Source: Saccharopolyspora soli (lineage in GTDB: Bacteria > Actinomycetota > Actinomycetes > Mycobacteriales > Pseudonocardiaceae). From it: DNA of 64,000 bases. The notes beneath the pieces are model-generated. The model saw only the letters and a program-made list of their open reading frames with translations. It did not search any database and was not told the DNA's origin. Shown in pieces: positions 1-8,628 of the stretch. Location: NCBI RefSeq assembly GCF_022678645.1, contig NZ_JALBWV010000001.1:1-64000 (forward strand), read 5' to 3'. Within the stretch, counting starts at the first letter, position 1, and the number at the start of each line of letters is the position of its first letter. The translations under genes were made by a program, and so were the position numbers.

Positions 1-15
1 CTCCTCAACACTCAG

Positions 16-39
16 ACTAGTAACTAGGAGGTTACTAGT
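16..39. repeat. Perfect 9-bp inverted repeat, operator-like
   Basis: ACTAGTAAC (16-24) and GTTACTAGT (31-39) are exact reverse complements around a 6-base spacer. The repeat lies just beyond the ltrA-like stop codon. The core AGTAAC/GTTACT recurs at 1268, 1301, 2405, 2417 and 2436, so a regulator site is more likely than a terminator, although a small hairpin could also form. The gene it would control may lie off the left edge. Confidence 0.5.
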
Positions 40-68
40 GGAGGCGGCACAAGTCAAAGAACAGTTAT

Positions 69-1247
69 TTAGGTTGGGGTTCTTCGATGCTTGATCGCGG
101 GCAACGTCTCGATCGTCAGGAAGCTGGCGATCAAGATCAACGCAACCGCGGGCACGAGTCGGTCGGCCAGCCAAGCCAGGACCAGGAACAGCACAAGGTT
201 GGGCAGCAGCCAGGGAAACACGCGTCCAGGCGCGTAGCGCATGACCCGCAGGCCGATGAAACCGTTGTTCAGCATGTAGATCGCCAGCGCGGCCACGCAA
301 AGCCTCAGTGCGCCACCCGCGTGCTGACCGCTCGTCGCCGCGGCGACCAAGCCGCCCAGTCCGGCCGCGAACGCGACGAGTGACACCACGGGCAGGAAGT
401 GTCCGATCAGGAAGATCGAGCGGGTGAGCCGGAACGCGTCCTCGCGGCGCGCGCTCATCGTCCGCTCTGCCACTGCTGAGCCGAAGTCGAAGTACAGCCA
501 CCAGAGCATGGCGACGACCGCGAACGCCGCGAGGCCGGTGATCACCGCGGGCGGTGCGGCGTCCGCGTCTGCGATCGCGGCGACGATCTGCGCGATCGAC
601 TCGCCGAGCACGATGATCATGAACAATCCGAACCGCTCGACGAGGTGGCTGATCTCCACTCCGCCCGACACGAGACGCCGACGCAGCGGGGAACCGCTGC
701 GGGTGCCCAGGAGCCAAGGGGCGATCTCCACCGCAAGCGCGGCGAGCCACAGCAGGTACGTCGCGGGCGGTGCCAAGGCGATCGAGCCCGCCCACAACGC
801 GGCTGACAACAGCAGCGGCCAGTTGGCACCGCCCGCGGGCCATTTCCCGCGCACCGCCAACCTGAACGCCAGCACCGCGAGTCGTGAAGCCGCGTACGCG
901 CCCGCGAACACGGCCGGGTGACCGTGCGCCGCCGGTGTCGCCGCCCCGGCCATCACCAGCAGGATCGCCATCTGGACCAGGACGTCGATCCGCCGCTCGG
1001 CGCCGATCTCGCCGGTCAGGTTGGTGTAGAGCGTCGAGCCGACCCAGACCCACCACGCGGGCAGGAAGAGCACGAGCAGTCCGAGTCCGGATTGCCATGT
1101 CGGATGGTCCACCAGCGGGTGCGCGAGTTGTGCCACGAGCACGACGAAGAGCAAGTCGTAGAACAGCTCCAGCCACCCCGCGTGCCGCTCGACACCCTCG
1201 GTCGGCTCCGGTTCACGTGGTTCGACGTTGCTCGTTGGCCCGGACAT
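69..1247 (-). CDS. LtrA-like (low temperature requirement A) family integral membrane protein
   Basis: The 392-residue product is almost entirely hydrophobic after a short acidic N-terminus. It carries the family-typical WLELFYDLLFVV segment near residue 25 and a mid-protein stretch LVERFGLFMIIVLGESI, both diagnostic of the LtrA/DUF-type membrane family (Pfam LtrA). About ten transmembrane segments are visible. The biochemical role of the family is not settled; the name comes from a Listeria cold-growth phenotype. The ATG at 1247 follows only a weak ribosome site. The gene is divergent from the patatin-like gene, and the shared 208-bp interval holds AGTAAC boxes also found in front of the TetR gene at 2473, suggesting common control. 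This last point is inference. Confidence 0.88.
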   Translation of the reverse strand: MSGPTSNVEPREPEPTEGVERHAGWLELFYDLLFVVLVAQLAHPLVDHPTWQSGLGLLVLFLPAWWVWVGSTLYTNLTGEIGAERRIDVLVQMAILLVMAGAATPAAHGHPAVFAGAYAASRLAVLAFRLAVRGKWPAGGANWPLLLSAALWAGSIALAPPATYLLWLAALAVEIAPWLLGTRSGSPLRRRLVSGGVEISHLVERFGLFMIIVLGESIAQIVAAIADADAAPPAVITGLAAFAVVAMLWWLYFDFGSAVAERTMSARREDAFRLTRSIFLIGHFLPVVSLVAFAAGLGGLVAAATSGQHAGGALRLCVAALAIYMLNNGFIGLRVMRYAPGRVFPWLLPNLVLFLVLAWLADRLVPAVALILIASFLTIETLPAIKHRRTPT

Positions 1248-1266
1248 GGCGCAAGGCTACCAAACG

Positions 1267-1306
1267 AAGTAACTGATCTTTGACTTGATCTATCAGTGTC
1301 AGTAAC
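1267..1306. promoter_or_regulatory. AGTAAC boxes in the divergent ltrA-like/patatin promoter region
   Basis: AAGTAAC (1267-1273) and AGTAAC (1301-1306) flank a small inverted repeat ACTGAT (1273-1278)/ATCAGT (1292-1297). The same hexamer makes up the inverted repeat upstream of the TetR gene. They sit 20-60 bases upstream of the ltrA-like start, where a repressor could block its promoter. Confidence 0.4.
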
Positions 1307-1455
1307 GTAGTAGTTATCTGTTCGAGTGACGAGGAGCATCACGTCTGACGGCCATGACCTGGCGACCACGTCCCGACCACACGCGGGCGGGATAACCACT
1401 ATTGGCGCCGGAGGTGCTGGTATGTCGACTGATTGGTTTGCGGAAAGGGTGCTTC

Positions 1456-2307
1456 ATGACTGGGACGTTGGTGCTCGGAGGCGGAGGAATTGCCGGTATT
1501 GCCTGGACGACCGGGTTACTTGCGGGAATGGCCGATGCGGGCTTGGATGTAACGGGGTTCGATGAAATAATCGGGACCTCGGCAGGGGCAACGGTAGCTG
1601 CACAGTTGGGCAGTGGATTGGATCTGCACGCGCTCTTCGCCAGGCAGACCGAGCCGGACCTGCAGGCTGTGGAGATCGCTGCTCGGGTGAATCTGAAGAC
1701 CTTTGCAACGGACATCGCCGCGGTGCTCGGAGAAGTTGATATGCATCCACTGGAGAGGCGCCGCTCGCTGGGCAGGTTCGCCCTGGATGCGGAAACCGTG
1801 GCCGAGAAAGAAAGGCGTGCGGTTGTCGAATCGCGTCTGCCATCGCACGCATGGCCATCACTTGGGCCAGAGTTGAAAATAGTTGCGGTGAATGCCAATA
1901 GCGGCGAGCCTCGGGTCTTCGAAAAGGGGACGGGTGTCGGGTTGGTCGAGGCTGTCGCCGCGAGCTGTGCTGTGCCTGGGATGTGGCCGCCTGTCACGAT
2001 CAACGGAAGTCGGTACGTGGACGGCGCCGTCCGGTCGAATACGAGCGCAGACTGCGCTGTCGGCGCATCGAAAGTTCTCGTGGTTGCCCCTCTTGGGAAC
2101 ACGGAGCTTTTCCCGGTCGAGAAAACGCTGGACGAAGCGATCGAGGACCTGTGCGTCAGCGGTGCCCGAGTCGCACTCGTCACTCCAGACGCGGTGTCGA
2201 CGGCCGCAATCGGGAACAACCCGGCGGATCCATCCACCCGCAAGCCCGCCGCAGAAGCTGGGCGCATGCAGGGCCGCAACCTGAAGATCGAGTGGAGCGG
2301 CACCTGA
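1456..2307 (+). CDS. Patatin-like phospholipase / acyl hydrolase
   Basis: This 283-residue protein has the patatin fold signature: a glycine-rich oxyanion loop (GGGGIAG, residues 8-14), the nucleophile elbow GTSAG with Ser42, and the second catalytic residue Asp189 in a DGA motif. Such enzymes hydrolyse acyl chains from lipids through a Ser-Asp dyad. No signal peptide is visible, so it should be cytoplasmic. The ATG at 1456 is chosen over an in-frame ATG at 1402 because GGAAAGGG lies six bases upstream and the glycine loop of patatins normally begins within the first ten residues. It reads toward the TetR gene 165 bp downstream and diverges from the ltrA-like gene. The natural lipid substrate cannot be told from sequence. 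Confidence 0.88.
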   Translation: MTGTLVLGGGGIAGIAWTTGLLAGMADAGLDVTGFDEIIGTSAGATVAAQLGSGLDLHALFARQTEPDLQAVEIAARVNLKTFATDIAAVLGEVDMHPLERRRSLGRFALDAETVAEKERRAVVESRLPSHAWPSLGPELKIVAVNANSGEPRVFEKGTGVGLVEAVAASCAVPGMWPPVTINGSRYVDGAVRSNTSADCAVGASKVLVVAPLGNTELFPVEKTLDEAIEDLCVSGARVALVTPDAVSTAAIGNNPADPSTRKPAAEAGRMQGRNLKIEWSGT

Positions 2308-2403
2308 AACGGCACCTCATGACGGCGTCACGGAAACTCGGGTGATGCGCCGACGTAGCCACCGGGCCCTATGCGAGAGCGAAGCCGTGCCATCGCGTCG
2401 ACC

Positions 2404-2454
2404 AAGTAACAATCAAGTTACTTCGTCTCGATTCAAGTAACCGTTTAGTATACT
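2404..2454 (+). promoter_or_regulatory. Promoter and candidate autoregulatory operator of the TetR gene
   Basis: AAGTAAC (2404-2410) and GTTACTT (2417-2423) form an exact inverted repeat with a 6-base spacer, and a third copy AAGTAAC follows at 2435-2441. TATACT at 2449-2454 resembles a -10 box and would start transcription about ten bases before the ATG at 2473. TetR proteins usually bind such palindromes over their own promoters; assignment to this TetR is inference. Confidence 0.55.
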
Positions 2455-2472
2455 TGTGTTATTCTCGACGCC

Positions 2473-3090
2473 ATGCCAGCGACGCCCGACTCGAAGGTGT
2501 ATCGACCGCGAAACCCCGAGGCGACCAAGGAGTTACTGCTCGCGTCGGCAGGTGAGGAGTTCGCCGAGCACGGGTACGCCGGAGCTCGGATCGATCGGAT
2601 CGCAGACGGCGCGCACACGAACAAGCGGATGATCTACGCCTACTTCGGCGACAAGGACGGGCTGTTCAGTGCTGTTCTTGAGCGGCAGATCGGCTCACTG
2701 GTCCAGGCTGTTCCTCTCATCGACGGCGACCTCGTGGGCTTCGCGGCTGCCAGGTTCGACTACATGCTCGCCAATCCCAAGGCGCGCAGGCTGGCGGCTT
2801 GGCGCACGTTCGAGCGTGCTGAGCCGACGGCCGCCGAACGCGAAAGTTACCGGGCGCGAGTCGACAGCGTTGCGGCGGCGCAGCGGGCAGGAAAGCTCAC
2901 CAGCGACATCCCCGCCGTCGACCTCTTCGCTCTCGTCCTGCGGATGACCGAGAGCTGGCTCAGCGCGCCCCCCGGCATGCGCAGCGCCGCCGATGGCGAT
3001 CCTCAGTCAAAGGAAAGACTGGAAGAGCACCGCGCTGCGCTAGTCCTGGCAGTGCGCCGACTGGTTGAACCGACGCCGCAGAACCCGTAA
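2473..3090 (+). CDS. TetR/AcrR family transcriptional regulator
   Basis: This 205-residue regulator has the N-terminal TetR DNA-binding domain (residues about 15-62), including the helix-turn-helix region around GYAGARIDRIADGAHTNKRMIY and the following YFGDKDGLF segment. The C-terminal ligand-binding half resembles the TetR_C group that follows 'ANPKARRLAAWRTFE' type sequences. No good ribosome site precedes the ATG and the -10-like box is about 18 bases away, so the mRNA may be almost leaderless. The inverted AGTAAC repeat immediately upstream is the likely operator. The same box near the ltrA-like gene makes that gene, and perhaps the lipase, plausible targets. The gene converges on the RHS toxin gene with a 48-bp gap. 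Confidence 0.9.
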   Translation: MPATPDSKVYRPRNPEATKELLLASAGEEFAEHGYAGARIDRIADGAHTNKRMIYAYFGDKDGLFSAVLERQIGSLVQAVPLIDGDLVGFAAARFDYMLANPKARRLAAWRTFERAEPTAAERESYRARVDSVAAAQRAGKLTSDIPAVDLFALVLRMTESWLSAPPGMRSAADGDPQSKERLEEHRAALVLAVRRLVEPTPQNP

Positions 3091-3138
3091 CGCGCCGGGT
3101 GACCCCAGCGCGCCCCTCGGCACCGACCCGCGCTCCCG

Positions 3139-6100
3139 CTAGAAATTCTTGAACGTGTCGGTCTTGCCGTAGCTCTTCTCCCATTCGGCGCTCGTCTTGG
3201 TTGCCGGGTAGCAGTGGTAGCTCACATCGTTGGAACCGCCGCTGAAGTTCCCCGTCACCTGGTAACGGACACCGTCGATGCTGTTCTTGGGATCGGCACC
3301 GCCGTAGATCTTCCCATCGGAGGTCAGGAAACCGTCGTGCCGGATGTTGTCGAGCTGGTTCTGCGCGGCGACGTCGGCGTTCTTCGCAGCGTCCAACTTT
3401 TCGTTGGCCTTCCTGACGTCGTCGTAGCTGGCGTCCCCGCGCTGGTAGTCCTGCCAGACCTTCTCCTGGTTCTGCTTCGCTTCCAAGCGCGCCGCGTCCG
3501 TGCCCCCGCTCTTGTAGTTCTCCAACGCCTCCTGCCGTTTCAGATCCGCGATCTGCGCGGCGTTCTTGCCGAAGTAGTCCTGGTGCACCTGATCACCGAA
3601 ATGCGACGGGAACTGCGTGCCTTGGCCGACGTTCTTGGTGTCCAGGCCGGGGAGGAACGTCTTCTGGTGCTTGTTCTGGTGGGCTTCGACCTCGACGTTG
3701 TACTTCTTCCCGTCGATGTCGTAGGTCCCCACGGGCTTCTGGTCGGCCTTGGATCCTTCCGGCTTGTTCGTGTTGCTGCCGCCCAGGTTCGCCGCGTTGT
3801 TCCCACCTTTTCCGGTCGCCGGGGCGTCGTTCGAAGCGTTGTGCTTGCGGCCGGGTTTGTTCTTCACCAGCCCAAGCGGGTCCGCGGCGCTGTGCGGGTT
3901 GCTCACGTAGGCGACGGGGTTCGGGGCCGGGGCGAGTCCCAGCGGATCCTGGCTGAGGTAGCGGCCGGTCGCCGGGTCGTAGTAGCGGTAGACGTTGTAG
4001 TTCAGCCCGGTTTCGAGGTCGGCGTACTGGCCGGGGAACCGCAGCGGCGTGCTGGCCGCGCTGGGCTGTGCGGGTAGCTCCTTGCCCCACAGGCTGGTGC
4101 GGCGATGCCAGGTGAGCATCCCGCTGGGATCGATCAGGTCGGTCGGCGTGCCCACCTGGTCGGTGATGACCGCGTGGAAGCGTTCCCGCCCATCCGCGCC
4201 GCGTTCGAGCTGGGCGACTGGCGCGTCGTCGTCCGGGTGGTGCGCCCAGGTCGTCACCGCTCGGCGGCCGGTCGAGTCGGTGTGCACCTGCTCGATCAGC
4301 GTCCCGCCGTCCCAGACGAAGTCGACCTGCTCCGCCACCGCGGACGAGTTGGGCACCAGCCGCTGCTTGGCGATCCGTCGGCCGACCGGGTCGTACCGGT
4401 ACCGCCAGACGACGCCCTCCGGGGTGGTCACCGCGACCAGCCGATCGTAGGAATCCCACGCATAGCGCCAATTCCGGCCGGTGTGATCGGTGCGGAGCGC
4501 CAGCCTGCCCTGCGCGTCGTACTGGAAGTTGACGGCCCCCGCGGCGATCAGGCTGTTGCCCGCGTAGCGCCGCGGACCGGTCTCGGCATCGCCCAGCCCG
4601 TTCGAAGCGACGATGTTGCCCAACCCGTCGTACCGGTAGCTTTCCCGCCGGTCCGGCGTGATGACTTCGACCACCCGGCCGGACGGGTCGATCTGGTAGC
4701 GGATGCTCCCGGAGAACCCGTCATCGGTAGCGATCAGTTCGCCGTCGGGGCGGTAGTGGAACCGCCGCCGCAGCACGGGCTGTCCCGAACGCGCCGCAAC
4801 CTCCTGCGAGTTGAGCCGCTGCTCGCCGTCGTACGTCTGGACCAGGGTCACCCCGTCGTCCACCGAGCGGTTGATCTGCCGACCGGCGGCGTCGTAGCCG
4901 AAGGTCGACGAATGCCCGGCGAAGGACAGCCCAGTCGCCCTGCCCGCCGCGTCGTAGTTCCAAGCACTGGCCACCCCGGACGGCGTTTGCCGCCGGATCG
5001 CGCCGTTCTCGTTGTCGTAGCGGAACGTGACGGTCCGGCCGTTGCTGGTCTCCGCGGTGATCCGCCCCTGGTCGTCCCGCTCGAATTCCAGGACGGCATC
5101 GTCGTTGGTGGCCCGGATCAGGTGTCCGACGGGGGAGTAGGTGTACTTGGTGACCCCCGAAGGAGCACGCCATTCGACCAGGTTGCCGAGCGAGTCGTAG
5201 ACGTATTCGGTCTCCTCGCCCGCGCCGTTGACCGAGCGCACGAGCTGTCCCGCGGCGTCGTAGCCGTAGCGCAGCACCCGTCCGTCGAAGTCGTGTTCCT
5301 CGATCACCCGGCCCGCGAGGTCGTAGACGTAACGCCAGGTCTGGCCCTGCGGATTCGTGACGGAGGTCAGCCGCCGCTCGGTGTCGTAGGTGCGCGTGGT
5401 GCGTGCCCCGGTCTCGTCGACGCTGGCCAGCTCGATCTCGAACGGGCCGTACTCGGTGGCGGTCACGCCACCCGTCTCGTCGACCTGCGCGATCTGGTTG
5501 CCCTCCGGGTCGTAGCGCCACTGCACCCGGTTGCCCAGCGAGTCGACGTGCCAGGCACGATGACCGTCCACGGTCCAGCCGAGCTGGATCTGCCCGCCGT
5601 ACGGTGTGCTCGCCTGCCGAGGGCGTCCGAACAGGTCGAGCAGTCGCCGGTCGGGCTCGGTGGTCTCCGGCTCGGCGGTCTGGGCGCGTCCGGAGCGGAG
5701 GCTGTCGAGGCGGAGTTCCGCTGCTACGCCGACCTTCCCGCTGAAGGCGTCCAACTCCTCGTCGTAGCTCCGCGTCCAAGTGCGTTCACCATCGTCCACC
5801 GTTATCGAGGCGACGGTGTTGTCTTCGTTGAGGCGGAGCCGAACCACGCTGTCGTCCGGTCGCGTGATCCACCTCGGCCTGCCCAAGCTGTCGTACTGGT
5901 AGTAGGTGGTCCGTCCCAGGGGATCGGTGCGGAAGAGCAACCTGTCGTAGCGGTCCCACGTCGACAGCGTCGTGTTGCCGAGCGCATCGGACTCCCGCAC
6001 GACCTGTTTGGCGTCGTTGAACTCGAATTCCTTGACGCCGCCCAAGGAATCGGTGTACCTGGTGATCCGCCGCTCGCGGTCGTAGGTGAACGCGGAGTCG

Positions 6101-7899
6101 AAGAAGCCCTTGTCGCCCACCGTGCGCACGCAGCGGCCGTGCTCGTCGTAGATGTAGCGGAACCAGAACCCGTTGCGGTCCTGCCACTCCGCCAGCCTGC
6201 CCGCATCGTCGTACTGGAACAGCAGCGCCTTGCCCGAGGAGTTGGTCACCTCCGCCAAGCGGCCTCGGTCGTCGTAGCCGTACCGCATCACCAGCACGTC
6301 GAGGTTCTGCTCCGGGTCAACCACCCGGATCGCCGTGACCCGCTCCCGAGCGCTGTCGATTTCCACCCGGTACCCGTCGGAATGCCGGATCGCCTTGGGC
6401 GGGCCGAACCGGTGGTGCTCGATGTCGATCCGGCGACCACCGTCATCCTCGACCGCCAGCAACGGCAGCACCCGGTCGCGCTCGCCCAACCGGCCGAAGT
6501 GCAGAACCTCGTTCCGCTGCGGGTTCTCCAGGCTGTAGCCGCCGTCCCGCACGCGCAGCGGCCACCGCGGACCTTCGACCGGAAGCACCTGCGCGTCGTC
6601 CGACGGCAGCGGGTAGACCAGGATCATCCCGTCCGGGGAGAAGTAGCAGACGTGCTCGTCGTCGACCTCCAGGCGCTGGTCCAGGGTCGAGGTCCACGAC
6701 GGCCCGAACCACCGGCCCGCCCGGTACGACGAGATGTGCATGCGTTCCAGCACCAGGCTCAGCGGTCCCAAGATCTGCAGATCCGTCTCGGTCATCACCA
6801 CGTGCCCGGTGGCGAGGTCCACCGGTTCGGTGCCGCCGGTGCACAGGTCCTCGCTCGGGATCGCGCGGTCCCTGGGCGAGTCCGGCTTGTTGTTCGGGGC
6901 GTTGGTGGGGCCGTCGGGCGTGCCGCGGGTACCGGCGCTGGACGTTTGCGCGGGCGGTGCGTCGCCGATCGGGCCGTTGCCGTCGCCTTGCGGGCCTCGG
7001 CTCGGTGGCGGCGCGTCGGGTGCTCCGCTGCCGGGGCCAGCGCTCGACGGCGTGGTCGATGCCGGGTTGGTCGGCGCCGGGGTGCCGTCGGGGTCGTTCT
7101 TCCCTGGCGGGCGGATGTCCTTGGGCGGCGGGGCGGAGGAACCATCGGCCTTGATGTTCTTCAGGGCCTTGCTGGTGTCGCTGAAGGAGTCGCCGAGCTT
7201 CTTCACCAGCGGCATCAGGGCCTTCATCGCCTTGACCAGCTTCGTGGTGATGTCGGCGATCTTCGCGGCGACCTTGGCGATCTCGGCGATCACCTGCGGC
7301 AGCACCCAGGCCATCGCGATGCCCAACGTGGCCAGCACCTGCAACGCCCAGCTGACCAGGTGGCCGACCAGTTCGGCGATGATGTCCCGGACCAGGGTCC
7401 GCACCGCTGCCACGACCTCGCCCGCCGTGGCGATCCCGTTCGCGGCACCGTCAGCGGCGCTCTGCGCGGCGGCGATGAGCTTTCCGGTGTCCTCGCTGCG
7501 AGTGCGGTACGCGTCCGCGGCCTCGCCGACCCAAGCCGAGGTGTCGCTGTTGACCAGGTTGGCCATTTCCTCGTTGACCGCGCCCAGCTCGGCGCTGATG
7601 TTCTTCCAGGTCTCGGAGTGGGCCTTGATCTGATCGGCGTCCCCGGTCAACGTGTCCAACGCGTCGGACAGCGGGCCGACGTGCTCCATCAACCAGCCGA
7701 CGCCAGCGGCGATGATCGATCCGAACGGATCCATGGCCATCCCGAGGGCGTCCAGCGCGGTACCGGCCGCGCCCATGACCCCGGCGGCCCAGTCGCCGCT
7801 CTCGATGGCCTTCTTCGTCTCGTCGGCCGATTCCAGGATCGGCACCCCGGTGAAGGACTGGGTGGAATCCTTGCGCTCGGCAACCAAGGGATTCGTCAC
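3139..7899 (-). CDS. RHS-repeat polymorphic toxin with N-terminal WXG-like export domain
   Basis: This is a 1586-residue modular toxin. Residues 1-150 are helical with a WxG motif (Trp123-Gly125), typical of type VII secretion substrates. Residues 165-240 are hydrophobic/helical, and 254-350 form a Pro/Gly/Asn-rich linker. Residues 350-440 match the DUF6531 module that opens RHS shells (GGTEPVDLATGHV). Many YD repeats follow (pattern YDxxGRL). The RHS core ends at the RYYDPATGRYLSQDPLGL motif and DPLGL at about residue 1344. The remaining 242 residues (DNA 3139-3867) are a variable tip rich in Asn, Lys and Gln that I do not recognise; it contains HQNKHQ and VSYHCYP. RHS shells encapsulate such tips and release them by cleavage. 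The gene is last in the secretion cassette and starts at GTG after GGTGGG. No small immunity gene follows; the next gene, on the opposite strand, is a TetR regulator. Confidence 0.9.
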   Translation of the reverse strand: MTNPLVAERKDSTQSFTGVPILESADETKKAIESGDWAAGVMGAAGTALDALGMAMDPFGSIIAAGVGWLMEHVGPLSDALDTLTGDADQIKAHSETWKNISAELGAVNEEMANLVNSDTSAWVGEAADAYRTRSEDTGKLIAAAQSAADGAANGIATAGEVVAAVRTLVRDIIAELVGHLVSWALQVLATLGIAMAWVLPQVIAEIAKVAAKIADITTKLVKAMKALMPLVKKLGDSFSDTSKALKNIKADGSSAPPPKDIRPPGKNDPDGTPAPTNPASTTPSSAGPGSGAPDAPPPSRGPQGDGNGPIGDAPPAQTSSAGTRGTPDGPTNAPNNKPDSPRDRAIPSEDLCTGGTEPVDLATGHVVMTETDLQILGPLSLVLERMHISSYRAGRWFGPSWTSTLDQRLEVDDEHVCYFSPDGMILVYPLPSDDAQVLPVEGPRWPLRVRDGGYSLENPQRNEVLHFGRLGERDRVLPLLAVEDDGGRRIDIEHHRFGPPKAIRHSDGYRVEIDSARERVTAIRVVDPEQNLDVLVMRYGYDDRGRLAEVTNSSGKALLFQYDDAGRLAEWQDRNGFWFRYIYDEHGRCVRTVGDKGFFDSAFTYDRERRITRYTDSLGGVKEFEFNDAKQVVRESDALGNTTLSTWDRYDRLLFRTDPLGRTTYYQYDSLGRPRWITRPDDSVVRLRLNEDNTVASITVDDGERTWTRSYDEELDAFSGKVGVAAELRLDSLRSGRAQTAEPETTEPDRRLLDLFGRPRQASTPYGGQIQLGWTVDGHRAWHVDSLGNRVQWRYDPEGNQIAQVDETGGVTATEYGPFEIELASVDETGARTTRTYDTERRLTSVTNPQGQTWRYVYDLAGRVIEEHDFDGRVLRYGYDAAGQLVRSVNGAGEETEYVYDSLGNLVEWRAPSGVTKYTYSPVGHLIRATNDDAVLEFERDDQGRITAETSNGRTVTFRYDNENGAIRRQTPSGVASAWNYDAAGRATGLSFAGHSSTFGYDAAGRQINRSVDDGVTLVQTYDGEQRLNSQEVAARSGQPVLRRRFHYRPDGELIATDDGFSGSIRYQIDPSGRVVEVITPDRRESYRYDGLGNIVASNGLGDAETGPRRYAGNSLIAAGAVNFQYDAQGRLALRTDHTGRNWRYAWDSYDRLVAVTTPEGVVWRYRYDPVGRRIAKQRLVPNSSAVAEQVDFVWDGGTLIEQVHTDSTGRRAVTTWAHHPDDDAPVAQLERGADGRERFHAVITDQVGTPTDLIDPSGMLTWHRRTSLWGKELPAQPSAASTPLRFPGQYADLETGLNYNVYRYYDPATGRYLSQDPLGLAPAPNPVAYVSNPHSAADPLGLVKNKPGRKHNASNDAPATGKGGNNAANLGGSNTNKPEGSKADQKPVGTYDIDGKKYNVEVEAHQNKHQKTFLPGLDTKNVGQGTQFPSHFGDQVHQDYFGKNAAQIADLKRQEALENYKSGGTDAARLEAKQNQEKVWQDYQRGDASYDDVRKANEKLDAAKNADVAAQNQLDNIRHDGFLTSDGKIYGGADPKNSIDGVRYQVTGNFSGGSNDVSYHCYPATKTSAEWEKSYGKTDTFKNF

Positions 7900-7987
7900 G
7901 ATCCCACCGCCTTCTGCCCGTCGACGTGCACCGCTGGTAGTCCTCCTAGTACGTGCACCCGGCCCGCGGGCCGGGTGCTAGAGCAGG

Positions 7988-8587
7988 TCAGTCCCGCAAC
8001 GGGTCGAAGTCGTCGGGGAAGTCGTCATCGTCGAAGCCGTCGCCGCCGGGACGGCGCCGTTGCTGCGGTCCCGGAGCCGTCGGTGGCGCGGCCGGTGGCG
8101 GTGTCGGCGCTGGCGGTGTGGGCTGTTCCGGTGTCTCGTCGTCGGCCGCGAAGTCCCACTTCCCGGAACCCGGTTCCGGTTCCGATTCCTCCGGGGGCTC
8201 CGGGAACCGCTCGCGCAGGTTGTCCAGGACCACCGACCTGGTCTGCAGGTCCTCGTCGCCCAACTGCTCGGCGAGCACGTCGCCGACTCGGGTGGCGATG
8301 TTGGCCTGGGCCTGCTGCATGGTGCTCAGGATCTGCGCGGACAGCTCCTGCAACGGCATCGAGCGGATCTTCTCGGTGAACTCCAGGTCCGACACGCTGC
8401 CATCGGCCCGCACCGTCACCTTCACCCGGCCGTCCGGACTGGTGGCGGTGAGCCGGAGCTGCTCGGTCTGCTGCTGCACGGCCTGGTACCGCTGGGCCTT
8501 CTCCGCGAATCCCTGCGCCCACTGCTCGATCCGCCGCTGGGCCTCGTCGGGGTCTCGCACCAATCCGCTCTGGCTGTCGCCGAGCAT
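7988..8587 (-). CDS. YbaB/EbfC-family protein in type VII secretion operon
   Basis: The 199-residue product has a YbaB-type domain over residues 10-110: a long amphipathic helix, then TSPDGRVKVTVRADGSVSDL, the beta-strand core typical of this family, then a second helix. Classical YbaB proteins are about 110 residues and bind DNA as dimers. Here an acidic Pro/Glu-rich tail of about 90 residues is added, which argues against simple nucleoid binding. The ATG has GGAGG six bases upstream. It lies between the EspC-like gene (41-bp gap) and the RHS toxin (88-bp gap). Genes of this family recur in actinobacterial WXG/PPE operons, so a scaffold or chaperone role for the toxin is an attractive but unproven idea. 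Confidence 0.8.
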   Translation of the reverse strand: MLGDSQSGLVRDPDEAQRRIEQWAQGFAEKAQRYQAVQQQTEQLRLTATSPDGRVKVTVRADGSVSDLEFTEKIRSMPLQELSAQILSTMQQAQANIATRVGDVLAEQLGDEDLQTRSVVLDNLRERFPEPPEESEPEPGSGKWDFAADDETPEQPTPPAPTPPPAAPPTAPGPQQRRRPGGDGFDDDDFPDDFDPLRD

Positions 8588-8628
8588 CTCAAACCTCCAT
8601 CGCTATGCCGGAATCCGCGACGCGGACG

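Noticed and set aside
3138-3139. Immunity gene for the RHS toxin in the gap 3091-3138
   Set aside because: Only 48 bases are available and no start codon with a ribosome site is present.
4105-8379. 1424-codon open frame on the plus strand opposite the RHS toxin
   Set aside because: It is antisense to a gene with clear RHS and WxG domains; the long opening is a by-product of GC-rich codon bias and YD-repeat composition, and the product is Arg/Val/Asp-rich without any domain.
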